From: Psettodes erumei
Taxonomy: Eukaryota; Chordata; Actinopteri; Pleuronectiformes; Psettodidae
Direction: 5' to 3'
DNA length: 64,000 nt
Assembly (NCBI GenBank): GCA_016785225.1
Contig: JAFBJZ010000857.1
Location: 1,922,001-1,986,000, forward strand
How positions within the stretch are numbered: the first letter of the stretch is position 1; every line of letters starts with the position of its first letter. The notes below the pieces were generated by a model. The model ran no database searches, had not been told where the DNA came from, and saw only the letters and a program-made list of their open reading frames with translations. Below, in pieces: positions 24,201 through 36,400 of this stretch. The translations under genes and the position numbers were made by a program.

Positions 24201-25682
24201 TTTAACCTTTTATCCAGTATGACATGTTAACTAGTTAAGGAAAGTCTTGCATGTGCTTATTCGAATTAGGGTGGACCTCAAAGCTCGAACTGCCATGATC
24301 AGGGTAAGCAATGCATTTCCATGCTCCACTGTTGTCCTGCGACTGTACTAAAACCAATTTACATGTCTGTTTGTGACTGTGTGCTCCAAATGTGTGCGTC
24401 ATCCAGGCATTTTTTTTGTCTTCCTGAATAGGTGGCAGCACATCCATTATGAGTCATCGTTAGGCCTCGTGATGCAGCATGTGATAGGCTAATAGGAGAA
24501 GCTCCTCTGCAAACTAATTAGGTAGAAACCTGAGCCACTCTTGCCCTGTATGAAGGTAATAGGCATCCATATCACTGAAACATGCAGGCAGCCAGCTGAC
24601 ATGGTCCAAGGACTCTCTGGTATTGATTAAAGATCCCCAGATTGTCTTTTCCCCTCCTCCTCAGACTGTTCAAGCTGCCTCTTAACAACGAGCGTCACAT
24701 TAGAATTATCTGAAATAGATCAAGCACTATCTATTTTTTTAACAAACCAGCCACGTGAGGAACATATACAGCCTTTCCCTTAAATTCATCAAACACTAAA
24801 TCGGACCTGTGTGTAGTGTATCTTTCCTTCCTTTGAAGAGTTATAATTGGCATTGTTTAAAGAACTTGGTGATGAAGACTTTATTATGGCAGACATCTGC
24901 AGCTTAAACTACATGTATTTGCTCACTTCCACCATCTTGGCTTTGCCAGCTGCACCCTTGCATCCCTGAGCACCAAGGGCTCAGATTTCTTTTCCAATTT
25001 CTCTGTTAGTGAGAGAGGGTCTTGAATATATCCTTAAGATAGTGAATGCTACATATCTGTGAAAAGCTTTTCTGTAACAGATGAAAACGAGGGTTTTTGT
25101 TGCCCCTACTGGCTGCAAGATCACCGTGACTCATCTCATCTTTGCTGTTCATCTCCCAGTTAAATCTCAGTGATGAAAAGCTGTGGATAATGCCTGTACC
25201 TGTAATAGGCACACTTTACTTTCTAATGATTCATACTTTCAAGGAAAGTGATGTTTATCCTGATGAAGAGCTTTGCGTACAACATGTGGATCAAATACAA
25301 ACTGACAAGATTGAGTCGTTGTTTTTTAAATTCCATGTCCTGTAAAGTGATCATACCTATAAATGGACTAAGTTCAATTGTATACTGTATCCCATCATTT
25401 AATGTAGTTTGTATTGACAGTGAGTTCGAACATATTTCTAAAGGTGTAGATGCACTTGAAATACAATGTTTGAATATCAGAAGCAGCAGCCAGACAAGGT
25501 ATCTTCATGTGACCTAGGTGTGGATAATATGTTCATGTTATAATAATGAGTTGTATATGGGGCTAGATGCTAACCCCCTATCTCTGTTCACATATGGTCT
25601 TTGGTGTCAGATTTGAATGTCCTGATTGAGCTTGACCTTTAATAATGTCTAGTGTTCAAAGACAGCTGATGGCCTGTTCCTT

Positions 25683-25721
25683 GCCTACGCCATGCCACCC
25701 TGAATCTCGTCTGATCTCGGA
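25683..25721 (+). pseudogene. 5S rRNA-derived fragment (SINE3-like or 5S pseudogene)
   Basis: GCCTACGCCATGCCACCC, TGAA and TCTCGTCTGATCTCGGA together match the first 49 bases of vertebrate 5S rRNA, with one base missing near the start (GCCTACG-CCA) and about nine bases deleted between CTGAA and TCTCG. Similarity stops after CTCGGA, before the internal control region is complete, so it cannot be a working 5S gene. Such 5S heads occur on SINE3-type elements in fish. No SINE body could be confirmed downstream. Confidence 0.7.
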
Positions 25722-28700
25722 TGGCCTGTTTCTGACATCCATTAAGTCTCAGGTTTCGTGTCATGTACCACCATGGTTTCTCTCCCCTGGGGGTCCTGTT
25801 TTGGTCCATCTTTAGCATCATAAAGAGCTGAATCATTTGTAGTAAGCTCTGACTCCTTTTGACTTCAAGACTCGGAGTTGAGCCATTGTGTTTAGTGGTA
25901 ACACGAGTGTTCGCACAAGCTGGTATGAACTGACTTTAGGAACCAGCCTAATGGCCACACTCTAAGAGTGACACTGACAAAAGCCTGCTCAGCTCTTATA
26001 TGTTACAAACTCACTGTCAGCCATATCAATGAAAGCATTATAAACATAATGTTCATTTCACAGACCCCTGTAGTTTGTGAATGTGCTGTCTAACTCTAGT
26101 TGTCCTCTGTCTTGGTCTTTATCTGTACAAGTGTTAATGTAGAACCATGAATGGATTGTAAGACAATAGAATGTGGCCCTGCACCTTTCCCATATGGGAG
26201 TTTTGTTTCATATTGTGGTTGTTTTTGTATCTTTCTGTGGTCTTTTAACTGGGCTCTATGATTTTCACTTATACAATGACTCTGACCCCTGACCTCTGGG
26301 TCTCAGCCCAGTTCTCTCAAAGCATTTCTTTATTGTTCCTCCTGTCTAAGGAGGTGAAACAGTTTCTGAATTTTTTTTTCTAATCTGACTAGCATATGAT
26401 GACTCCTTGTGACTTGAAGACAGTTGCCTAAAGTAGCTCCCTTCGGGGTAGCCTCTGGTTATTCCTGTTAAAGGACTCTACAAGTGAGCAGTTATTTCTC
26501 CAAACATACAGCTACATTCTATTTTTTTTATTTTTATATTCATATTTTAAAATATTTTGTAGAATTCTCTCAACTTCTAACACATTTTGTGTCAGTATGT
26601 CATAGATATTTTTTCTTTTTTTTTGTCTGTGTGTATCTTTCATATAGACAAGTCTGTGAGTTACATCAGGGCTTCATCATCATCCTCATCATCATCACCA
26701 TCCATATCCCTAAACCCAGAGTAGGTGCTACCACAACACTCTCCTCTTACCCCTCTCAAGACCCTTTGCCTTTAAATTCACACTGCAAACCTGAAAAATC
26801 CCCACTTTAAAGAAATCTGACAAAACAGAAAAATATTCAAATAAAGAAGTGCCAACTGCAGGGATTAGCAGCACCAGAGAACTTGGCCTTCTTAAACCAA
26901 AGTTCAGAAAGCCATAAGATCAAAGCTTGACCACAGAGGCTGTCCAGTGATGGGTCAATGCCCATGCTGCTGTTTGTGCCCTTATGTAATTAGCCTTTGT
27001 TTATTGAATATGATTTGGATTTAACAGGACAGACTGATGTAGATCTTCATGAACTATTTGGGCTATGTTCACTGTGCTACCCAGGGTGATCTAATAGCTT
27101 GACAGAGCACGATTATGTTATTCACCATCCATATGTTCAAAAATAGGTCCAGATTGTGTTGAGTCCTGGTGTGATGATATGAAGGTTTTATTTCTGTCAG
27201 TTTTTTGAATGTAAGTCTGTTCAGCCTCCTTTTTAATCAGCTGGGCTGCATCTCTTGTGTTTGGATAACACAGACTCGATTGCTAGTAAGCATTAGAGCC
27301 TCAAATGTTAACAAGCAGCTTATAGCATATTACACTGATGTGCTGATTATATAACTGCAATTTTGCAAATGCTTCACTGTACAAGGAAGCAGACTGATGG
27401 TCGTTGTATGCAACTGTGTTATTAATGTTCTTGTTGTATGACTGGTTGGACTGGAAGGTGCAGGTTGCATCTATAAACAGTTATTATGGGAGACCTGTAA
27501 CTGAATAGTTCCCTGTTTAACAACAACAGCATTCGATTGGACCCTTCAAAACATATCACATACAAGTCCCATATTCACTGTCACCTTAGTTCCCCTGTCT
27601 TTTTAGCTGCTAAACATTCCACCATGGAGCTATGAGTAACTGCAGAGGTGACTGCTATTTTATGCCTCAGACAAGATGCATACACTTGGTTTGAATAGCT
27701 TTAAACTGTTGCAGTTATATAAAGGCATATTAAACGTACACCAATAGATGTGCCGGTCTAATTTATATTCCCAACAGTTGTAAGACTGTAAATGATCTCA
27801 AAATGTAACAGAGTAACAAAGTAACAGATATGTCTAACAGAAGAAATCAAACTGTGAAGACAGCAGCGTTTCCATTTGATTTTATAACTTTGCTTAAATC
27901 CCTGCTTATGTCACTGTGCAAAGCCCACATATCTTTTATATTAGAGCCACGGCCAGACTGCAGAAGGATATCCATGTGTCTGACACTGCAGAGGAAATGA
28001 AAGAACACTGAGGCACTTCCTGTGATCTTGTGTCAGGTCCTGATGTCAGAATGAGGAGGCGTATTATTCAATCCCAGGCCTTTCTGTTGACATCTGGCCA
28101 CAGATGTGCAGGCAGCATGTAGCTGGTGTGATCTCTTTTTCTGTAATCCCTTCCCAGGTTCCCATGCCACACCATGGGCAGGCTGCTTTGGCCAGTCTGA
28201 ACTCTCATGAACTTTTAATTCCGGGCCGCTGCTCTAGATTTAGGCACTTGTTGTCAGAGGGAGGGGATTACAGCAGCACCTACGGCCACGATTACATAAT
28301 ACTGAATTGTTTTTGTTAGAATGCCAAGGCCAGCTCAGACATAACAGGTTGCTTTTCATTACTCTGACATTTTTATACCTGTTTAAATTTTCAAACAAAG
28401 ATCTATAGATACTGAGTAAAAGCTGAGAATGCAAGACACAGGGAGAGTTGTTGATGCTGCATGTAACTGTTTTAGTTTAAAACATTCCAAAATGAACCCA
28501 AATTATCAACAAAATGTGAAGAAATAGTACCTATTACATTATGTCAAAGTTGCCTATCTGTTGTGTTGCAGAGATGTCTACTGATGGTAGCAAGGCTAGT
28601 GAACTAGCACTGACCCGGCTCATCTTGTAATCCCTCCAGGTTGTTCTGCTGCCCCCACATTTGACGCCTCAACAAAAGTATTAGAATTATTCTCTTAACG

Positions 28701-29844
28701 GTCCAGTTTAACACAGAGTAGTTGATGTAACTCAAAATGACAGTTGTCTGGCATCCTGGCTTTGATTGACGGGTGTACGGCAGGAAAATATAGATAAATC
28801 TGGTGGAGGAAAATCTTGTTGTTCAAATATTGAAGCTGTGCAGGCAGTCAGCCTGTCTCATATAGACATTAAGATAAGAGCAAGACCATGACCGTCTATC
28901 TTGAGACTGGTTTGGACCTGTATGAACTGTAGGAAGGAAGGAGATCAAGTCCTTCACGTCACCTCCTGTGTTTGCTTCACTCTCAGTCACAGGCTGGATA
29001 AACAGATCAGACTCTGTGGCCACAGAAGAACATGGAGCTTTGGCTACCTTGGGAGTTCACTTCTGAAATAAATGTCCTTCATTTAGCTACTGCACTTTAA
29101 TAAGGTGGAACCACTTTTTGTTTACCTGCTTACATTTTGACCTTTCTTTGTTTCTTAATTGAGATGATGGGACACCTTTATTTTTTCCTGTGATATTGAC
29201 CTTTCGCCACTTCTGATTGTGGGTGGACATAGTATGGTTACACTGCTGCAATCTGCCAGGGTAGCCATGAGCTGAATGGAAGTGCAGCTCGGGTAATAAT
29301 CTCTGGGCTCCGCTCTGAGGCCACGCTGCATCTCCTCTGCTCCTCTCTCTTCCCCCCAGGCTATGTGTGTGTGTGTGTGTGTGTGTGTGCGCCAGAGATA
29401 CAGAGAGCATGTGTGGCACACATACACTGAAACAGCTGCCCCCTGCCTGTGATTGATAATGTGCCTCATTATTTGTGCCATTTCATCTGAGGCTTCCAGG
29501 GAAAGCTTCACACTGGGACTGTCTGTCTGCTTGGAATACCTGCTAATGATGGTGCACAGCCCCCCTGCCCCCCACCCCAAATGCCAGGCAGCCACACAGC
29601 AGTCAGGGTGCCAGCAAGCACAACCTTGGCTTGGGATGTGACATATAAACACAGACATTCATTTGGGCACACACATATACACTGGGGGGCTCCTCACAAG
29701 CACCGCAATTTACTCTGAACAAGGATTCATATCTCTGCCAATGAACATATTTTATATTAACAAGTGCTCAAATGAATATGGCAACATCAGAAATAACTCC
29801 CCCCCATGTACACACACACATACACACAAGATTGTTACTGCACT
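25722..29844 (+). other. Intron 1 interior with T-rich and CA-type repeats
   Basis: No exon was recognised. Contents are a T-rich stretch near 26520-26640, a (CAT/CATCAT)n-rich patch near 26670-26705 and a (TG)n run at 29364-29389. The sequence gactcctt-tgactt-aagac occurs at about 25850 and 26400, a weak direct repeat of unknown origin. Confidence 0.45.
29364..29389. repeat. (TG)n microsatellite
   Basis: Thirteen TG repeats. An antisense 167-codon ORF runs through it and reads it as a His-Thr repeat, which is an artefact. Confidence 0.9.
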
Positions 29845-30480
29845 AGTGCATTTCAAAAAATTAGAATATGGTGAAAATATTCCTTATCCTTTAGTCCTGG
29901 TAAAGGAGCCCCAACCAAGTACTGTAATTTAATTTGAAGTAATAACTTTCTTAAGATCAATTAAAAAGTCTTTGTAGATTATCAGTCATCCAGGTCATTA
30001 TCAAGGTTGAAAGAGTTCTGTAAGGCAACTGGATTTGAGATTTTTCAAGAAAACGTGAATAATCATGAGTCATGTCTCATGACTGTCAATAGGTGCCCAG
30101 GTGATCCTAACAGCTCACTCAATGGGAGTGACCTGTGGCATTGTTGTTGTTTTTCCCAAACATTTTTCCACACCCACAATATATAAATTTAAGTACTCCG
30201 CACTATCAGTTTCAGAACTGAAGAAGCCTCTTGGATGAGAGGCGAAACGTTTTCTTGAAAAATCTCAAGTCCACTTACCTTACAGAATTCTTTCAACCAT
30301 CAATTAAAAAGGCTTTACAACACAGAATGTCTAACTTCTGAAAAGTATGTTCATTTATTCACTCAACACTTGGTTGAGGTTCCTTTACCACACATTACTG
30401 CATCGATAATTCTTAAATAACTGATGGGGAATAGTGAACTTTCAGAACTTTTCAGGATATCTTATTTTTTCAGATGCACT
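29845..30480. mobile_element. Outer TIR element (MITE-like) split by a later insertion
   Basis: The left end AGTGCATTTCAAAAAATTAG and the right end, whose reverse complement begins AGTGCATCTGAAAAAATAAG, form terminal inverted repeats of about 24 bp with about four differences. Without the inner insertion the element is about 293 bp and has no coding capacity. The left-end sequence is a repeat start found widely in fish genomes. The superfamily is uncertain, and no clean target duplication could be assigned. Confidence 0.65.
29969..30298. mobile_element. Inner 330-bp insertion with 52-bp inverted arms and 13-bp target duplication
   Basis: The element sits inside the outer one and is bracketed by identical 13-bp direct repeats ATCAATTAAAAAG at 29956-29968 and 30299-30311. 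Arms at 30005-30056 and 30247-30298 are reverse complements over 52 bp with about five mismatches. The right part contains GAAGAAGCCTCTTGGATGAG followed by AGGCGAAACG, a string I recognise as common in fish repeats. A long 13-bp duplication is typical of target-primed insertion (LINE or Penelope-like) and not of cut-and-paste transposons, so this may be a retroelement terminal piece. That assignment is an inference. Confidence 0.65.
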
Positions 30481-33400
30481 TGTCTGTGCTTTGGAATTCC
30501 ATGTTTTACTGATATTAGAAGCTGCCAGTGAACATATTTGCTTCTGGTAGAAAGATGTCTCTAATGCTTCCTGGTCCTGCTGATGTTTTACCTGGACCTG
30601 ACCTCAAAAATAAAGAAAAAGTATTGACTTAGCTCAGTGGAGTTTTGTTTGCACAGTGGCGTAGTACAAGTGCAGCACCTGTGCCGGTGTGGAGTCAGCG
30701 AGGGTTTGAGCAGAGGGCAGGAAACAGCAGAGGAAGTGAGGTCAGAGCTGCAGTGTGGCCCTGGAAGGGGGTCTGAATGACAGGAACAGAGAGGGAATGG
30801 AGATAAGGCTACAGGAAGAGAGCTGCTTTGAAAATCCTGCCTAAACTTTGACTCACATTGCCTGCGAGGGGAGGCAGGGGATGAGAGAGAGGCGAGGGTC
30901 TCCGAATGACATTCTCCAGAGGAATCAGATGCGTCATATTTTATTAAACAGTCCCCTGGTTTCTAATAACAAGACTATATTTACTGGAGGTCTCTCACAG
31001 CACCAGACACACTCACAGTATGCTGAGGATGTGGCTGCAAAACACAAATCTGCTTTGCTGAAATTAGATTTTGGAAATGTGTTTCGAGAGCACGCAACTT
31101 TTAACTATGTGAAACGCATTCATGTTTGATTTTTCTTTGACTCTTAAATTTACAATTTCTATTACGGTAAATATTAGAGTGTGCCAGGAGAATGATTTGA
31201 CATTCCCTCAGGTTCTTGTGCTGTATGAGCTCAGTTTTTAATAACTTTCTGTTGTGGTAGTGTGGTAAATACCAGAGTTTAATGAAACAGCTTCTTATTC
31301 ATATTTTATTAAAGTCCTGGCATCATTTTCACATGAATCAGTCTTCAGACTTTTAATATGTTTTTTTTTTATTTGGGGAGAGAACTGCATGGCTGGATTG
31401 AAATACAGATAAGAGAATGACAAGTGAATCTGAAGAGATGGAGGCATGACTCCTCTCTCACAACCCTACTTTCCTCATCCCATCCAATCGCATCCATAAT
31501 TGCATTCCTCGGAGCGACAGTAAACAGCACGCTGCTGATCATTTCTGTTTCATCCAGCACTGTCAGATATCAAAGTTTCTTTGTTGTTATATTAGCTCTC
31601 AAATGCCCAAGGAAATGAGCTCAGAGCCCCGGCTAAGTTGAGCTCTGCCTTTGATGGGCAGTGGCAGAGGAAATGGAAGCGAGACCTCCATCATGGTGAC
31701 TGCCAGAGACATTTCAAGGGGCTTGTACCGCTCTGCTAACACCACGTGTTGTATTTATAGACCAGCCAAAGTAATTAACGCCTGTTAACACGGCACGTCT
31801 TTGTTTGTGAACATGTAGGAAATACTGCAGAGGTGTAAACAGTAAACAGTACTAATGCATTTTACAAATTTTGAATATTATGGGTCATTTAATTCAGAAA
31901 GTTAAACTTATATATAATTTTATAATAATAATTTTAATATCTAAGGATTATGGCTTAGAGGTCATGGAAATCAGAAATACTGTACCTTAGATATTTCCTC
32001 AATCAAAAAAAGATTTACAGTGCAGAAATGTTCAACACTATTCGATAATGTTTGAAATGAGAAACAGTTTGATACTGTTACAAGTAAAATGTTAATTTCA
32101 TTAAAGATAGAATATATTTGCACAGTTTAGTTAGAGCTTGGACTGTACAGCCAGTAGCTTTGGGCAGCTAACATTAGCAAACTCTTGCTATGTAATGTCA
32201 CAGATTTTTTTTGACTCTCCTTTACTTGTACTACTGTTATGATAAATTGAAGCATGTCATTCCAGAGTTGCCACAATATACATAGATATTGTTTAACTGA
32301 CACACAGAATTTTTTCACACTTTCACACTTTTTTGTGCTAAAGGGCTAAAGATCATTTGCCATCTTCTGTGACACGTACTGAAGGATAGTTTCACTGAGG
32401 CGAGAGACAAGGCAGTTTATGGCCTTAAGATGGAAATTGGTTTTACCTTTTATCACAGCAGTCTTGTCAGCAAAAGTGTGTCTCAGAATAAAACCCCATT
32501 CCCTCTAAACCGGCTCCACTGAAGAGCGCAAGTGTGGTGGAAGTAATTTTTCCATTTGTCTTTCACTCCTTCCACCATCTGCTGCTGGCAGAATCTCTGA
32601 CAGCTTCAGCTCCATCTGCACCGACACAACAGCGAGCCCTTGTCCTGTTTTCATGCTGTAATACAGTCCAACAGATCTCCCGCCAAACCCAACGTGGTGG
32701 CACACAAAAGTAGAACCGCAGAGTGCGGCTGAGGGGCTGCCAGGCCTGCTCTCAGTGGTGGTCTCATTTGTATCCGCTAATTATACTAATTTTTCCAAAT
32801 GATTTATGGATGTTTGAATGGTCCACATACTTCTCTTAAAATAGTTTTGTCCAAACTATGGTTCGTTTGGAGAGATTGAATTGATTATGTACTGTCATTG
32901 AACATTTCACTGATGTATTGAATTGGATTTTTGTATGTGACACAAAGGTATGCAATATCTAGGCATTAGACAAATGCAATATCCTACTACGGGCTTGTCC
33001 AATTAGTTAATGGGATTTTCCCAGAGGTATAGGAATTGTGTATTGACATCAGTCTTCATTTCTGTGGGAAAAAAATGCTGGTCACACAGCTACAATGAAT
33101 GTTCATCTCATTTTAAGTCCACTATCTTAGACTTCAATGAAGTGATCCCAGGTATGTAAATGTGGCATTTTTATAATGGCCAGTAAATACACTTTCAGGC
33201 ATCTCCTCTCTGACGAACATTCCTGGAGTGAATAATTGACTCTGACACATGCAGTGTCAGACACAAGGGGAGCGTGCGAATGACACACAGCAAAGTCTAT
33301 AGCAACATTCAGCAGCTGCAAACATCACGGTTCTCTGGCAACAATGCTGGCCTCTTTTTTACTGAGTGCCTTAAAATAGAGCCACAAGATAAGTGATGTC

Positions 33401-36400
33401 TTGTGCACCTTCCTCTCAATGAAGCTGCTGTCATTATGCTTGCAGACTGACGTTGATACATTAATGCTGTCGTCTCTGGGCTCCAGTGATGACAGATTCA
33501 GTTAAGTCGTCTTCTTTTGTAATTCTTTAACTGACACACATCTTTTCTTTCATGTGGCTACAACTTCCCTGTGGTCACAGATGTAATTAGGAATAATATC
33601 TGTGTAGTATGGTGGCACATATTAAGGACTTCTCTAAGGGCTCAAAGGCATTAATGTTCACACCTCAAATCATGATCACAATATGCTGGAGAAATTCTGC
33701 CACAGGCCTTTATTATACCACAAAAAATGAAAATGCGGTAGCAATTAATATCTTGCTACTAAGTGACTTATCACCTCTCCATGTGCTCGCAGTCCAACAT
33801 TACAGCTTGTCCTTGTAGTGCAGCTGCAGTATATTACAGTACATGCTATATTGTCCTTCAGTGTTAACCCAGTGCCTGGACTGCCAATAGTTCTGTCAGA
33901 GATTCAGGTGTGTTATCGCTGTGGCGGCTAATGTAGCCCCAAGCAGAGATGAGGAGCAGACCACAGAGGTTGGTAAAATACTTTTTTCCCCATTTTTAAT
34001 CTTGTATTCTTCAGATCCAACCTGCACAGACTCATGTGACGTCACTTGAGGCAGTTTATCAGACTTTGTGGAGATCTCTCTTAAGCAAGAAAAGTCATTG
34101 CACAACTTTGTTGACTTTGAAAATACAACTGACATGTTATATAAGAAAAAAATCACTGTACTATCTCACATATTCAGCTGAATTAATTATTATTTTTAAT
34201 GCATTTGACCACCCGGGGGCAGTAGGACAAGCTTAAAACACAAAATCTCTGTTATGGTAGTCTGGCTGTTGTGTCAGCAAACAGTTACCTACGTATTTAC
34301 ACATCCAGCAGACAACACCACTGTTTGACAACACTATGCATGTTCTGGGATTTATCAGGCATATTATGGACACTGTTTGGAGAAATACATAATTTTGATG
34401 AAAATTCTGTTTGTTATGGCATTGTTCAATGCTGTGAGGCATTATTCTGTGTGATGACAGATACCTCACAGATAAATACAGTAGCTCCAAATCTAAACAA
34501 GCCAAACCATCAGCAACCACATTCCAAAGGCAAACGCAAAGACTACTTAAAAGTTACGGAAAATGTATAATTTGTTCACCTTATTTAAATTTGATAAAAA
34601 AAATTTAAAAAAAATCCAAAGAAAATCCGATTTGAATTACTTCTTTCCCTTATTAACATGCTGAGGTCATATGACAAAAAAATGAGGGCTGGTGTTTGGC
34701 AGCTGCCATCAAATTCTGGACACACACAGAGAGGAATCCATTGTTATGTGTTCTAGATGGAGTTCAGCCATGTCAAATGGAAAAATGGCACTCTTTTGAT
34801 ATGATACAAATAGTTCCTCATTCCTCTATCAGCACTTCTATGGGACTAAAAGGCCTAATATGGCCTGTAGAAGTGCACCTGAAGTGCTCACTGCTTTATT
34901 CAGGAGTACCAGAGTGTGCAAGTCATATACACACATATTTATCTGGCCCCAACCCACAGAGCTCAGCCTAAGGGCAACCTGTCCAGGTAACTTTCTCAAC
35001 ATCTGTGACTTGCACTCCCCCACCTTCTCTTACTCTCACACACACTCACACACTCACCTGTACACCACCTGCTGGCAGTCTGCCCAGTTTGCTGTTTGGT
35101 ACTCTACTCACAGTAGTAGATAGTATCTTTCAATAACACTGAGGGTTCACTTTTATTCCATCATGTTTATAGCAAATTGAGGTCGGTGTGGGCCTAATAT
35201 TGTACATTACCTGCAGTCAAATGTGCCATTTACTTCTGCTCTGTATCAGTCTTCCTCCATCAGCAGCCATTGTCTTTCACAAGTAATTTCAATTTTAAGA
35301 TAATTTCACAAGTACACAAAAGAAGTAATCATCTGGTGTGTTTCTTTCTCTGGAATAAATATTTTTGAATAGACAGAGAGGGATTCTTAGTATTGTCTAT
35401 GGAAGGCCTGTGCTTTGTATTTATATCACATGAAAGAGAAAAAAGTGAAAGAAATGTGAAAAACAGAACAGATGTTTCTTGTTTGCTTTCATGTTCTGTA
35501 TTCACAGTGTAATGCCAGGATGGTTACATTCACAATGTAATGGCCCATAAAAAAAATACATCAGACTTTAAGACGGGCACAGGCCTCATGTGAGAATGCA
35601 CTCAGATGTTTTAAGACAAGATTAAGACAAGACAAGACTCTCACTGACAGCTCTCATTGTGCATCAGACTCATTGCCATGGTTAGCCATGTAATTAACAC
35701 AGTGACTGTATAAGTAGTATAAGTACATTTCCCATGGGGTGTATCAGGATAATGGCAATGCTGATAGCACCTCTGAAGCCCTTTTTGCAGGCTCCTCAAG
35801 CTTTGATGAGTGCCTCATCAGGAACATTTAACTGTTGTTTGGGAGTGGGAAGCCAGTGAGGGATCATGCCCTCATAACTTCACTCCAACTAACTAATGGT
35901 TGATGGTAGGGTTGCACAACAATGTACTTTTACTCTCACGGCTGTTAAAAAGAAGTGACTGTGATCTGTGCATTAGAAATTAAATGCATCTGAAGCCTCC
36001 CCAAGGCAAATTCCAATTAGAAAAACATAAGTGTGGTATTTCTCGGTCAACAAAGTTCCACAATTCACTGTCAGTGGCCAGCCCATAGTGGTCATCATTA
36101 GTTTTTTCTAATCAGAGACCTGAGACTGAGAGAGTTTCATTTTCAGTGAAATTGCTGCTATCAATGTATTGCAAATGGGCAAAGTAAATCTGTTCACATT
36201 TTTGCTGAATTTGCAAATTCACATTGACATTTCAAATGGCAAAAATAATAGAATAAATAATTTTTTAAAGCCAGAACTCTTAGTACCTTGACAGGTATTT
36301 GAATTATTGCTATTGACCAGTTTATCCTGTTGTTTAGGGACAGTCATAGAATATGGTTTTCTAGCTCTTGTCAACAGATCAATATTCCCTGTAAAACTTA

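Larger units (their letters stand above)
13398..25682 (+). other. Intron 1 interior, no exon seen
   Basis: About 12 kb of AT-rich intron contains a (CA)n run at 14403-14424, a GA-rich run near 14472-14486, a G12 run at 15218-15229 and AT-rich tracts near 17050. No open frame here shows recognisable protein similarity with flanking splice sites. Conserved non-coding elements may exist but cannot be told from a single sequence. Confidence 0.5.

Noticed and set aside
29155..29658. 167-codon minus-strand ORF
   Set aside because: It contains the microsatellite as His-Thr repeats and shows no recognisable domain.
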